A stretch of 64,000 bases of DNA from contig NZ_SMLG01000001.1 in NCBI RefSeq assembly GCF_004349195.1, positions 248,001 to 312,000 on the forward strand, read 5' to 3'. The notes beneath the pieces are model-generated. The model was given only the letters and a program-made list of their open reading frames with translations, ran no database searches and was not told the origin of the DNA. Source of the stretch: Flavobacterium rhamnosiphilum. GTDB taxonomy: Bacteria > Bacteroidota > Bacteroidia > Flavobacteriales > Flavobacteriaceae. Shown here in pieces: positions 16,370 to 24,787 of this stretch; within the stretch, counting starts at the first letter, position 1; the number at the start of each line of letters is the position of its first letter. The position numbers and the translations under genes are program-made.

Positions 16370-17545
16370 TTAAACAAATAATTGTTGTAACAATCCTCTT
16401 TTCCAAACCTCAATATTCGTTATCTGTCCCTGACATTGATTGACTTTATCATCAATGGCTGTTAGAAAAGTAGCAATTTTGGTTTGTTCTTCTTTTGACA
16501 TTGGGAATACTAACGAGAAAGAAACCAAATCTTTTTTTTGAATATTTGGTAATCCTGAACCAACTCTTAATTTCATTATTTCAGCTTCATTGTGCTTTAA
16601 TAATTGGAATAAAAAATCATTATCAGTTTCTTCGGGATTATTTATTTCAATTGAATAATTATGACCGCCACTCCAAAATTTTACTTTAAAGAAATTAATA
16701 TAACCACAAGAATTTCCGCCTTCACTAATAGTTATTGTATTTTCTAACGAATTGAACTTATCTGTATATCCGGAAAGGTTAATCCCGCCATTTATACAAG
16801 GATATTCGCCAGTTTTAGTAAGTTGTTCTTTATTCAATTGCTTTCCTTTTTTGACATCGCAAACTTTCCCTAACTTCTTCTCCTTCCAATCCGAAAAATT
16901 CTTCCCATTATGGTCTTTAAACCGTAATTCCTGCGAGAATATTTGTTGCATCACGCCCTTTTTGTATTGCTCCAAAAGGCTTTTCTTTTCCTTCAAGGCT
17001 TTTAGTTTTTCATTTACAGTTGAGATAAATGAAGAAATTTTCCCTTGTTCTAAGCCTGATGGGATAAGAAATTTAAGGTTTTCAAATTCTTTTTGTCCGA
17101 GAGTTTTATTTCTACCAGCTCCACCTGGCGAGGCAAGTTCTAATAATGACTTTCCCTTTTTAGTTAAAAAGAAATACAATAAATAATCAAGGTTTGATTT
17201 ATTCTCAATTGGTTGATACATTGGGAACCGATGAGATGCAATCTTTCCAACTTCTTTCGAAGTTGTTTTCGCTACTGCTTGTTCCCAAGCAAAAACAATA
17301 TTTACTATTAATGCTTTTTCTTTGACCCAAAACACTCGTTTATTACCAAGTCCTTTTCCCTCAATAGATTCTTTATGAAATATCCCTTTACCGTGTGATC
17401 TAATTCCAATTTGTTGGTATAGTTCTCCTTGCTCAACTTTGACAGGATATGAAATACGATTTGTTAAGTTTCCAAACTTCTGAATTTCCCATTCTCCTTT
17501 AAATTCAGGAAAACGCAAAACAGGTATTTTATTTTGTTTTTCCAT
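16370..17545 (-). CDS. hsdS: Type I restriction specificity subunit (HsdS)
   Basis: 391 residues. Two target-recognition domains are visible, each starting with a W-x-x-x-K/F-G motif: EWEIQKFGNLTNRI (residues 20-33) and DWKEKKLGKVCDVKKGKQLN (around 218-237). Each is followed by a conserved helix (LKALKEKKSLLEQYKKGVMQ near 183-202, and the C-terminal ITNIEVWKRGLLQQLFV). The two TRDs read the two halves of a bipartite DNA site. It starts 3 bases after hsdM. No second hsdS, inverted hsdS fragment or site-specific invertase lies nearby, so it seems a fixed specificity. The recognition sequence cannot be read from the protein. Confidence 0.93.
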   Translation of the reverse strand: MEKQNKIPVLRFPEFKGEWEIQKFGNLTNRISYPVKVEQGELYQQIGIRSHGKGIFHKESIEGKGLGNKRVFWVKEKALIVNIVFAWEQAVAKTTSKEVGKIASHRFPMYQPIENKSNLDYLLYFFLTKKGKSLLELASPGGAGRNKTLGQKEFENLKFLIPSGLEQGKISSFISTVNEKLKALKEKKSLLEQYKKGVMQQIFSQELRFKDHNGKNFSDWKEKKLGKVCDVKKGKQLNKEQLTKTGEYPCINGGINLSGYTDKFNSLENTITISEGGNSCGYINFFKVKFWSGGHNYSIEINNPEETDNDFLFQLLKHNEAEIMKLRVGSGLPNIQKKDLVSFSLVFPMSKEEQTKIATFLTAIDDKVNQCQGQITNIEVWKRGLLQQLFV

Positions 17546-17548
17546 AAT

Positions 17549-19120
17549 TTAAAAAGGTGTAGAAATATTTAATTCCTTGCAAAACTCTTCAATGGTTTTG
17601 TCAATTTTCTTAATACGCATTTCCAAAGTTTTAATTTCACTAGTTATTATGTTTATGTCAATACTGTCTTCGGCTTCAAAAGTATCAATGTATCGAGGTA
17701 TATTTAAATTATAATCATTGTCTGCTATCTCTTTTAAGGCAATTTGCTTACTGTATTTGGGTTCTTCTAAACGATTGCGGTATGTTGAAATTATTTTATC
17801 AATGTGTTCCTCTCTCAAGACGCTTTGATTTGTAGCTTTTTCAAAATGTTGGCTGGCATCAATAAACAAAACTTCTTCGGGGTTTTCACGGCATTTTTTA
17901 TATACCATAATGCAAGTAGGGATGCTCGTGCCATAAAAAATATTGGCAGGTAAACCTATCACGGCATCCAAATAATTGCGGTCTTCAATCAAGTATTTAC
18001 GAATGTGTTGTTCTGCTCCACCACGAAACAAAGCTCCGTGTGGCAATACCAATGCCATAGTCCCGTTTTCAGCCAAATGGTGAATCATATGTTGTACAAA
18101 AGCAAAGTCAGCCTTACTACTTGGTGCTAACTTACCGTACTGGCTAAAGCGGTCATCACTCGTAAACAAAGGATTTGCGCTCCAATTAGCAGAGAAAGGA
18201 GGATTAGCCACAATAGCTTCAAATTGTTTCTCTAAATGTTGTGGGTGTTCTAAAGTGTCTTCCTGTTTAATGTCGAATTTGCGGTAATGCACATCGTGCA
18301 AAATCATGTTCATTCGAGCCAAGTTATAGGTGGTACGGTTCATTTCCTGTCCGTAAAAGTTAGACACTTCACTTACTTCTTTGGCAACACGTAATAACAA
18401 TGAACCAGAGCCACAGGTAGGATCATAAACAGATTTTAGTTTGCTTTTTCCCGTGGTTACAATCTTAGCTAATATTTTACTGACTTCTTGTGGCGTATAG
18501 AATTCACCTGCTTTTTTACCTGCTCCACTGGCAAACTGTCCAATGAGGTATTCGTAGGCATCACCCAATACATCTAATTCTGTGTTTTCGAGTTTAAAGT
18601 CAATTTGGTCTAAATGAAAAAGGACTTTTGAGATAATGTCATTTCTCGCTTCAGGTGTCTTACCTAGTTTAGTACTATTCAAATCCATATCCTCGAAGAG
18701 ATTGTCAAAATCATCTTCACTCTCCGTACCCATCGTACTTTGTTGGATATTAATCAGGATTTTTTGCAGGTCTTCTATAATAAAACTGCTCACGCCTTCC
18801 ACATCGCTATTTCCTCGTTTGGCAATTTCGCTAAAGAGTTCATTAGGTTTCAGGAAGTAGCCTAATTTGTCTAATGATTCTTCTCTAATGGCTTCTATGT
18901 ATTCCTTTCCTTCGGGAGTGGTATCGTCAATAGTTCTGAATTTTAATCCGTCTTGTTCCAGAATAGAATTGGCGTAAAGCTCCATTTTCTCAGCGAGATA
19001 CTTAAAGAAAATAAATCCTAATATGTAATCCCTGAATTCATCTGCATTCATTTTCCCACGAAGGGTATTGGCAATATTCCAAAGTTGTTGTTCTAACTGT
19101 TTTTTCTGGTCTTCTGACAT
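17549..19120 (-). CDS. hsdM: Type I restriction-modification methyltransferase (HsdM)
   Basis: 523 residues. An N-terminal helical domain (about 1-160, EQQLWNIANTLRGKMNADEF) precedes the gamma-class adenine methyltransferase core. SAM-binding DPTCGSGSLLLR sits near residue 232, and the catalytic NPPF (NPPFSANW) near 305. A C-terminal coiled coil (IKTLEMRIKKIDKTIEEF) contacts HsdS. It is the first gene of the hsdM-hsdS-DUF3800-nuclease operon, read from a promoter in 19121-19382. It methylates N6 of adenine in the HsdS-specified site. Confidence 0.95.
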   Translation of the reverse strand: MSEDQKKQLEQQLWNIANTLRGKMNADEFRDYILGFIFFKYLAEKMELYANSILEQDGLKFRTIDDTTPEGKEYIEAIREESLDKLGYFLKPNELFSEIAKRGNSDVEGVSSFIIEDLQKILINIQQSTMGTESEDDFDNLFEDMDLNSTKLGKTPEARNDIISKVLFHLDQIDFKLENTELDVLGDAYEYLIGQFASGAGKKAGEFYTPQEVSKILAKIVTTGKSKLKSVYDPTCGSGSLLLRVAKEVSEVSNFYGQEMNRTTYNLARMNMILHDVHYRKFDIKQEDTLEHPQHLEKQFEAIVANPPFSANWSANPLFTSDDRFSQYGKLAPSSKADFAFVQHMIHHLAENGTMALVLPHGALFRGGAEQHIRKYLIEDRNYLDAVIGLPANIFYGTSIPTCIMVYKKCRENPEEVLFIDASQHFEKATNQSVLREEHIDKIISTYRNRLEEPKYSKQIALKEIADNDYNLNIPRYIDTFEAEDSIDINIITSEIKTLEMRIKKIDKTIEEFCKELNISTPF

Positions 19121-19382
19121 TCTATAAGGCTCTATTATTTTATCCGCTAAAGTATTGAAAAATTAATTAGTACTATTGAGGAAATCCGTATAAGAGTAGG
19201 ATTTTTATTGATTTATAAGCCACACATTCCATTATCTTACCGATAGCGTCACGAATAACACAATTGATATTGACAAATTGGTTGTTAGTATAAATTATTG
19301 AGAAGGTAGGGAAAAGAGTAGTGGTTTTGCTTTCAAGTGGTTTAGTATCGCCATATTCATTATACAGATTTGGTTTAAAATG
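19121..19382. other. Intergenic leader of hsdM
   Basis: About 260 bases between the hsdM start and the terminator of the upstream transcript. It must hold the hsdM promoter on the minus strand, but I see no clear TAnnTTTG box there. No ORF worth calling. Confidence 0.35.
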
Positions 19383-19409
19383 AAAAAAGACAGCTGTTAC
19401 ACTGTCTTT
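19383..19409 (-). terminator. Terminator after the GIY-YIG gene
   Basis: Stem AAAGACAG (19386-19393) / CTGTCTTT (19402-19409) with an 8-base loop; read on the minus strand it is followed by a T tract. It lies 11 bases beyond the GIY-YIG stop and separates the replication transcript from hsdM. Confidence 0.75.
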
Positions 19410-19420
19410 GAATTCAATAT

Positions 19421-20074
19421 TTATGAGTAATTCCAGATAAATCCACCACTTTGTTCTCGTACATTACGACAACACCTTGATATACAGGTTTTACTTATTC
19501 CTGATATCTTACTTGCCTCCGCAACTGAAATATATTGGGCTAATAAATTACCATCTAAAGAGTACTGAGAAACCTTCTTTTTTCTGCTATCAATGGAGGG
19601 TTTAAAGGTGCTGTTTTGGGAATACGACCAATAGCTTCCTCTCCAAACAGTGGCTGTTATAGAAGCGTTTGAGATTCGTCTTTTATCATGTCCAAGTGTT
19701 GATTCAATTTCTTTTAAACCATCGAAAGAAGCTACTAAATTTCCGTCTAAATCGAACTGGTAAACAGTCTTCTTGAATCCCCCACCACTGTCTGAATTAT
19801 AACCATTCTCTTTGCTATCGTACTGTAGAATGTATTTTTTTTCTTTTTCAGCTAGCTCATTAGAGGAAGTTGCAGTGTCGATCTGCTCGAACTGGAAAGC
19901 AGCAGGACCAAAAGTAGCTATAGCTGATTGGAAATAACTTCCCATACCCTTACTGGCTTTTTTAATATGGTCTGCCTTACGCTCTTCCATTGTCCTTGTT
20001 GTTACTCCTATGTAAGCTTTTCCTGTTTCTTGGTTAGTTACTTTATAAACTAGGTGTTTCTTCTTCTGCATCAT
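19421..20074 (-). CDS. GIY-YIG endonuclease with two NUMOD-type DNA-binding repeats
   Basis: 217 residues. The GIY-YIG nuclease domain is at about residues 5-95: LVYKVTNQETGKAYIGVTTR carries the VYK...YIG pair, followed by the conserved Arg and Glu region. Two NUMOD-like segments follow (VYQFDLDGNLVASFDGLKEI around 111-130 and VSQYSLDGNLLAQYISVAEA around 172-191), each with a downstream helix-turn-helix-like stretch. This is the architecture of intron-type or free-standing homing endonucleases. It overlaps the 3' end of the RepA-like gene by 32 bases in another frame, so the two are coupled. It is probably a selfish gene riding the element. Confidence 0.85.
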   Translation of the reverse strand: MMQKKKHLVYKVTNQETGKAYIGVTTRTMEERKADHIKKASKGMGSYFQSAIATFGPAAFQFEQIDTATSSNELAEKEKKYILQYDSKENGYNSDSGGGFKKTVYQFDLDGNLVASFDGLKEIESTLGHDKRRISNASITATVWRGSYWSYSQNSTFKPSIDSRKKKVSQYSLDGNLLAQYISVAEASKISGISKTCISRCCRNVREQSGGFIWNYS

Positions 20075-21152
20075 CCTTTTTCATTTTTAGTTGATATTTA
20101 CCCATTCCTTGATTTTCGATTTTGCCATCATTCCTCAATTTCTCTAAAGATCTGAAAAGTGTGTCTTTAGCCATCGTTTTTGGGTCATTCAGTACAAATG
20201 TTTTCATTAAGTCGCCAGTCGGTATAGTCTGACTACCCAGACTACTCTGACTTTGAATATAGTTGTATATTAAATCTTTGTTTGTCGAGTCTTCCCTGTA
20301 ATCAATTTTAACTTTAATGTCGTATAAAACACTTTTTTCTACCTCGCCAAAACCCTCAATCCATCTATCCTTATCGATCTTGTAAATTGTCGCCAACGAG
20401 CTATCGACTTCAACATATTTATTAAAAAGCATACAAGAATACTTGTCCTTACTATTAGGGATATTAGCAAAGCCTAGTGCATACTCAAACTCTTGAAGAA
20501 TTACTCTGCTTCCTGCAATGCTATCCTGTTCGATAGGTCTATCGTTTCCTTTAGTATTATGATGTATTACAATTATAGTTTTAAGGGAACTTGTCACATA
20601 TTTTCTGAATTTTTCAATAAATTTCCTACACGCCTCACTAGCTTCAATTTGTCCTTGAAACAAATGGGTAAGACTATCAATGAAAATTATTTCCGCACCG
20701 GATTCTTCTATACAATCTCTCATTTTTTCCCAGTCTTTATCGGAGTTAACAGATTCAATGAAATCTTTTTGGGGTGTTAAAAAATTTTCACTAAACAACA
20801 CCATTTCTTGAGGGTTTAATCTAGATATCTGTTTTTTAAGCCTTAAAGACCTCATTCTTGGGCTTTCTTCCAAATTTATAAAGAGTATTTTTTTTGGTCC
20901 ACCCTTAATTTCTTTACCATAAAAGGAAGGGCTTCCCACGGCGAGTGAAATTGCTAGATTCTCTCCGAAAGTTGTCTTCCCTGTTTTACTGACCCCTACA
21001 AACAATCCTTTTGAGCCTTCTATTACTCCATTCCATAATTCTATTGGCTCTGGATCATTTTCGAATCTTTTAATTAAATCGATTGCTTTAACTACTAATT
21101 TCGGTACTGTATTTAATGAATTTTCATTTTTCATATTCACATTCATATTCAC
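20043..21152 (-). CDS. RepA-like AAA ATPase (replicative helicase-type)
   Basis: 369 residues. The RecA-like core (about 40-250) has Walker A GVSKTGKTTF, then ILFINLEES, Walker B IIFIDSLTH and a sensor stretch IIVIHHNTKG. These match the RepA/RSF1010-type hexameric helicase and KaiC-like AAA_25 family. The C-terminal ~100 residues look like a winged-helix region (TPTGDLMKTFVL...LFRSLEKLRNDGKIENQGMG). A role in replication of the excised element is inferred. Tandem 9-bp repeats lie both inside its 3' coding part and just before its start. The extreme N-terminus (MNMNVNM) has several possible start codons. Confidence 0.75.
   Translation of the reverse strand: MNMNVNMKNENSLNTVPKLVVKAIDLIKRFENDPEPIELWNGVIEGSKGLFVGVSKTGKTTFGENLAISLAVGSPSFYGKEIKGGPKKILFINLEESPRMRSLRLKKQISRLNPQEMVLFSENFLTPQKDFIESVNSDKDWEKMRDCIEESGAEIIFIDSLTHLFQGQIEASEACRKFIEKFRKYVTSSLKTIIVIHHNTKGNDRPIEQDSIAGSRVILQEFEYALGFANIPNSKDKYSCMLFNKYVEVDSSLATIYKIDKDRWIEGFGEVEKSVLYDIKVKIDYREDSTNKDLIYNYIQSQSSLGSQTIPTGDLMKTFVLNDPKTMAKDTLFRSLEKLRNDGKIENQGMGKYQLKMKKDDAEEETPSL
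20218..20253. repeat. Tandem 9-bp repeats inside the RepA-like gene
   Basis: Four consecutive 9-mers: GTCGGTATA, GTCTGACTA, CCCAGACTA, CTCTGACTT. They share the AGTC(T/G)GACTA theme with the cluster upstream of the same gene. On the coding strand they give an in-frame Ser/Gln-rich tripeptide pattern. They may be iteron-like binding sites. Confidence 0.5.
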
Positions 21153-21180
21153 ATTCTTTTTTACGTTTATAATTTATTTA

Positions 21181-21207
21181 GTCGGACTAGTCGGACTAGT
21201 CTGACTA
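21181..21207. repeat. Three 9-bp iteron-like repeats upstream of the RepA-like gene
   Basis: GTCGGACTA, GTCGGACTA and GTCTGACTA lie in tandem, about 29 bases upstream of the first start codon. The position fits an operator for autoregulation or part of a replication origin bound by the RepA-like protein. Confidence 0.6.
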
Positions 21208-21464
21208 CTCTGCGTGGACATATAAAACTATCGTACTTATTATGTCGCTTTTATTAATTAAACTACCTCATTTTTTTATCATTTTAATTTGTAAATCCTA
21301 CTGTTTTTCAGTAGAGATATGCAAAGATTCGATTAAAAAAAGGGGTTAAAAAAGGGGTGTAGTATAGCTGCAGTATAAAATTGGCGCTAGTATGGGGTAT
21401 ATGGGAAAGGAAAAGAAAAGAAATAATTTAAATATTTTGTTTGCGCAGTATAAGCAATATTTTA
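21208..21464. other. AT-rich spacer upstream of the iteron-like repeats
   Basis: About 260 bases without an ORF. It includes homopurine stretches (AAAAAAAGGGGTTAAAAAA) and GTAGTATAG/CAGTATAA-like repeats. An AT-rich unwinding region beside iterons would suit an origin, but nothing proves it. Confidence 0.3.
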
Positions 21465-22322
21465 TTATTTGAATTTCTCAGTTAAAAGATGCTTTGCGAC
21501 GAATTCGTTCACAATTAAAGAATCCATTTTAAGTTTAGTAGTTTTAGTAACTTTATAAGTTCTTAAGTTTTCTGAATCGATTTTTTCAAATGACCTCTTC
21601 TTTGTTTTTGAAAAACATTTTACAGCGACACGCCATTTTTGATCTCCATTATCTTCAAATTCAAATTTTGAATTGTTAATTATCTGTATAAAGTACTTGA
21701 GATCACTTGTGGTGCCAATCCATTGAATTAATTTCTCAATAGGTTTGTTTTGAAAAACACGCTCAAAATCTAAAGGATTTGTTTGCATGTCAATTAATTT
21801 TTCTTTTTTCAACCAATCAAAAATTTTACTTATTTTGTTATACTTTGTACCGTCTATGTACTTGAAAGAATTGTTTTTTGTGTTTTTGTTTTTAAAATTT
21901 AAATAATCATCGTTTAATTTTTCAATGACAGTGTTTAATTCTACTACATATTGCTTGAATTCAGGGTCTTTATAGAAGTCTTTGAGTACTTCTTTAAGTC
22001 TTAAGATAAAGTGTTGACAAATGTTGTTTCTTTCTAATTCAGTTAGCTTTTCAAACTCATTAATAACTAGTTTCGTTTTTGACTTAAACTTTTGTAGCTT
22101 AAAGCCATTAAAAGTTATGGTCTCAGTATTAGTTATAGTGTCTGAGGAAGTTTTTAGTAATGTAGTAAATGAAAAATCAACTAATTCTTCAAAACTACCA
22201 TCGTCCTCCCTGTTATTTAAATTGCAATACTCCTCATAGAATTCTTTCACTAAATAATCCTGTTTTTTAAATTCCTTAAGATCGGCGATTAATTTATCAA
22301 GTTGCATATTGGCTTGTAGCAT
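21465..22322 (-). CDS. Hypothetical protein of Bacteroidota mobile elements
   Basis: 285 residues, lysine-rich, mostly helical, no signal peptide or membrane segment. I recognise no catalytic motif. The C-terminal third (EKLIQWIGTTSDLKYFIQII onward, then DQKWRVAVKCFS) recalls a segment common in uncharacterised proteins beside integrases in Bacteroidota elements, possibly a winged-helix DNA-binding part. Its placement between the RepA-like ATPase and DUF3871 suggests a part in element replication or control. A terminator hairpin lies just upstream at 22372-22390, so it has a separate promoter. Confidence 0.55.
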   Translation of the reverse strand: MLQANMQLDKLIADLKEFKKQDYLVKEFYEEYCNLNNREDDGSFEELVDFSFTTLLKTSSDTITNTETITFNGFKLQKFKSKTKLVINEFEKLTELERNNICQHFILRLKEVLKDFYKDPEFKQYVVELNTVIEKLNDDYLNFKNKNTKNNSFKYIDGTKYNKISKIFDWLKKEKLIDMQTNPLDFERVFQNKPIEKLIQWIGTTSDLKYFIQIINNSKFEFEDNGDQKWRVAVKCFSKTKKRSFEKIDSENLRTYKVTKTTKLKMDSLIVNEFVAKHLLTEKFK

Positions 22323-22365
22323 TAAAGTTTTAGTTTTACAATATTAATCGTTTTTTAATGAGATA

Positions 22366-22390
22366 AAAAATGGAGAGACAGAATCTCTCC
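22366..22390 (-). terminator. Terminator of the DUF3871 transcript
   Basis: GGAGAGA (22372-22378) pairs with TCTCTCC (22384-22390); read on the minus strand it is followed by ATTTTTT. It lies about 105 bases beyond the 87-residue gene. Confidence 0.7.
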
Positions 22391-22495
22391 GTTTTCAATT
22401 TGTACAAAAGCTTTTTCAGTGGTTTTATTGATAAAGGAGAAACCGTCTCAAAAGTTGGTTATCGAAATTCAGCATAACTCCTTGTTTTATAATAG

Positions 22496-22759
22496 CTACT
22501 CTGTAAATTCCTCAATAAGGATTTCGAAAGAGTGATAATGGTAAGCATTCCCGTTTATTATAAAAATTGTTTTTAATTCAATCGTGACTTTAACTTCGCT
22601 AACCCATACTAATTGTCCCTTTCTAAGCATTCCCACATCGGATAACACCTTGACTTTGAAAGGGCAAAAAAGTAATTTGAGTGCATTGTAATAGGTAATT
22701 ACATAAAGTTCTTTAGGCGAGCTGTATTGTAGCACATCTGCTAATTCATGGTCTTCCAT
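22496..22759 (-). CDS. Small hypothetical protein
   Basis: 87 residues, soluble, with several beta strands (ELYVITYYNALKLLFCPFKV, then KVTIELKTIFIINGNAYHYH). No known domain recognised. It lies 57 bases after the DUF3871 gene on the same strand, so it is probably the last gene of that transcript. Small beta-rich proteins of this kind are common in flavobacterial elements. Confidence 0.55.
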   Translation of the reverse strand: MEDHELADVLQYSSPKELYVITYYNALKLLFCPFKVKVLSDVGMLRKGQLVWVSEVKVTIELKTIFIINGNAYHYHSFEILIEEFTE

Positions 22760-22816
22760 AATTTCTTCTTTCTCTACCTCCCGTAAAGTGTTCCTTACCT
22801 AGCAAAAGAGCTATGA

Positions 22817-23812
22817 TTAATAATGTAGGAACCAATTGGGAATGTTGTTTTGGATAGATTTACCTAGGTCATTGATTAGTTCGTATGCGTTGACATTACG
22901 TTCTAGGTTATTATCGATGTAAGAGGATTTGTTGGCTTCCGTAAATAAGTTGTACAGATTCCAGAAACTTATCGAACCATCGGGACTTCTTGAGAAGTTG
23001 GGACACTGGTAATAGTCTTTCACAATATTGTTTATCTGACTGTCATTCAATGAAATTGGGAAGATTGGCTTCTGTGTGTGCTTGTCTAAGTGCGTAAACA
23101 TTCTGAATTTCCCAATTAGATGCGCAAATTGCGTTTCAGACAACTTGTATTCAATCATCCTTTCCATCATTTTAAGGTGATTGTCTCTCTTGTAATTAGA
23201 GAAAAGTTCAATCATTTTGTCTTCTAACTCATGTATAGAGGAAATTCTGATTTCATTCGAAAAACCATCTGTACTGATACACAGGTTGGTACAAACCTTA
23301 TTCTTGAAGCCTATAAAAACTTTAAATTTCTCCATCGATTTTTTGCTATAAAGGTTCTCCTGATTATAGGCTCGTACCCCACCAATACTCAATGTGAGCT
23401 CATTTCCATTAACAATTTGCTTTGTTGATGGTAAGTCTATAATGAAGGCACATCGCTCGTAATAGATTGTTTTTTCGTGTTCTTCAAGATCTTTTGCAGG
23501 TTTTCCGATTGCTGATGGAATTCTTCCTTTTACTACGTGGCTAACTCTAATATCAGGTGTTTTCTGAAGTACACCAGGCAGTAATTTTTGAATTATTTGT
23601 TGGCATTTATCTACAAACTGGAAATGACTGATTGTTGACTCGTTGTCTTTTGAAAACACAGGAATGATACAATCTTTTTCCAAATGGTCTAAACTGACTA
23701 TTTCAGTATTCGCTTCTATAAAACTACTTGATGGTTTGTTTATTATCTCGTTTTCATCTACTAAATGCTCGTTGATGCTACTATTAAGTACTAATTCCAT
23801 GGTTCTCTTCAA
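22817..23812 (-). CDS. DUF3871 family protein
   Basis: 331 residues. It matches the DUF3871 family found in Bacteroidota mobile elements, with typical stretches RVSHVVKGRIPSAIGKPAKD, YYERCAFIIDLPS, LSIGGVRAYNQENL and SISFWNLYNLFTEANKSSYI. Function is unknown; its constant company of P-loop ATPases suggests DNA metabolism. It overlaps the ATPase gene by 29 bases in another frame. Its N-terminal peptide (HLVDENEI) repeats the C-terminal peptide of the ATPase (HLVDEKEI), which points to a local duplication at the junction. Confidence 0.8.
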   Translation of the reverse strand: MKRTMELVLNSSINEHLVDENEIINKPSSSFIEANTEIVSLDHLEKDCIIPVFSKDNESTISHFQFVDKCQQIIQKLLPGVLQKTPDIRVSHVVKGRIPSAIGKPAKDLEEHEKTIYYERCAFIIDLPSTKQIVNGNELTLSIGGVRAYNQENLYSKKSMEKFKVFIGFKNKVCTNLCISTDGFSNEIRISSIHELEDKMIELFSNYKRDNHLKMMERMIEYKLSETQFAHLIGKFRMFTHLDKHTQKPIFPISLNDSQINNIVKDYYQCPNFSRSPDGSISFWNLYNLFTEANKSSYIDNNLERNVNAYELINDLGKSIQNNIPNWFLHY

Positions 23813-24674
23813 TTAATGGTTTTACAATTTCTTTTTCATCGACTAGGTGACTAGCGATGTTTTCTATCTGGTTTTTTCTGTTCATAATTGCACTGTGAAT
23901 TTGCTTTTGAAGCGAAGGATATTTGGAATAAACATGCTTCAATCCCTCAATATTCTCACAAGCATTAATTTCAGACATAGCTATTTCAACTGAAATCCCC
24001 AGATTACACCATTCAATAAGTTTCGTTCCTGTAGATGAATTAATGACGAATTCAGGTTTGCCAGAAAATAAACCAGTTCTATCTTTAGAAGCGGTCACAA
24101 GATGATTGTCATTTATAAGCTCGAAATTTACTGTCAGCTCATATTCGAAGCCGTCTCTTGTAATTTCCTTTGTGCCTAGCTTCATTACTTTAGTCTTACC
24201 GTTGCCATCTTTGTCAAGACTGTAATCCGTTTTGCGTCGTACCGTAGTAATCACGTGACAGTTTGAATTAAGTATTTTATCGATAAAGGCTTGGTGTCGT
24301 GGAGTTATTTTAGCCCAATCTTGGAATCTTCCTCCAAGCTGTTCATGTAATTCCAAGCAACCTCCTTTTCCTGACCATTCGTGTGTAATGCTGTCAATTA
24401 TAACTACTTCAATTTCTTCTTTTTCACAAACCTCAATGGCTTGAATATAACGCTCTGGAGCGTATGGCTCATTTAATGACAGTACGTTAAAATCTCCTAA
24501 GTGAGAATAAAGACTGGCACTGTTGTTTTCAGTATCGATTATAGCTATTTTAGTCCAATCGTTAGTGATTCCGTAAGCTAATAGCAAGGCTGAATAAGAC
24601 TTACCAAAGCCACTTGCTCCGCTTAAACCCAGTCTTAATTTTACTTGGTTTCTTTCCGCTTTTTGTAGTTTCAT
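23784..24674 (-). CDS. RecA-like P-loop ATPase (AAA_24/Sak4-like)
   Basis: 296 residues. Walker A GASGFGKS (residues 19-26) in LGLSGASGFGKSYSALLLAY, Walker B EVVIIDSITHEWSGKGGC, and a central VITTVRRKTDYSL. This is the phage-type RecA-like AAA_24/Sak4 group, thought to assist single-strand annealing and recombination. It is first in an operon with DUF3871 and the small 87-residue protein. On an element it could drive recombination or replication restart. Recombinase activity is inferred from family only. Confidence 0.75.
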   Translation of the reverse strand: MKLQKAERNQVKLRLGLSGASGFGKSYSALLLAYGITNDWTKIAIIDTENNSASLYSHLGDFNVLSLNEPYAPERYIQAIEVCEKEEIEVVIIDSITHEWSGKGGCLELHEQLGGRFQDWAKITPRHQAFIDKILNSNCHVITTVRRKTDYSLDKDGNGKTKVMKLGTKEITRDGFEYELTVNFELINDNHLVTASKDRTGLFSGKPEFVINSSTGTKLIEWCNLGISVEIAMSEINACENIEGLKHVYSKYPSLQKQIHSAIMNRKNQIENIASHLVDEKEIVKPLIEENHGIST

Positions 24675-24732
24675 GCTGATGTTATTTGATGTTGTTATTG
24701 GTCGTTATTCGACATAATAAATTATTGTTATA

Positions 24733-24761
24733 AAAAAAAAGGAACTCCTTTTGAGAGTTCC
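24733..24761 (-). terminator. Terminator after the 115-residue gene
   Basis: GGAACTC (24741-24747) / GAGTTCC (24755-24761). On the minus strand the stem is followed by nine T residues. It separates the small gene from the ATPase operon. Confidence 0.8.
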
Positions 24762-24787
24762 TTAATTAATTTATAGTGAAGGTGTTT

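Noticed and set aside
16370..19120. Phase-variable (inverting) hsdS locus
   Set aside because: Only one hsdS is present, and I see no partial hsdS, long inverted repeats or nearby invertase; the integrase lies more than 10 kb away beside the tRNA.
20218..21207. CRISPR array
   Set aside because: The repeats are 9-bp direct tandems without spacers, and there are no cas genes in the window.
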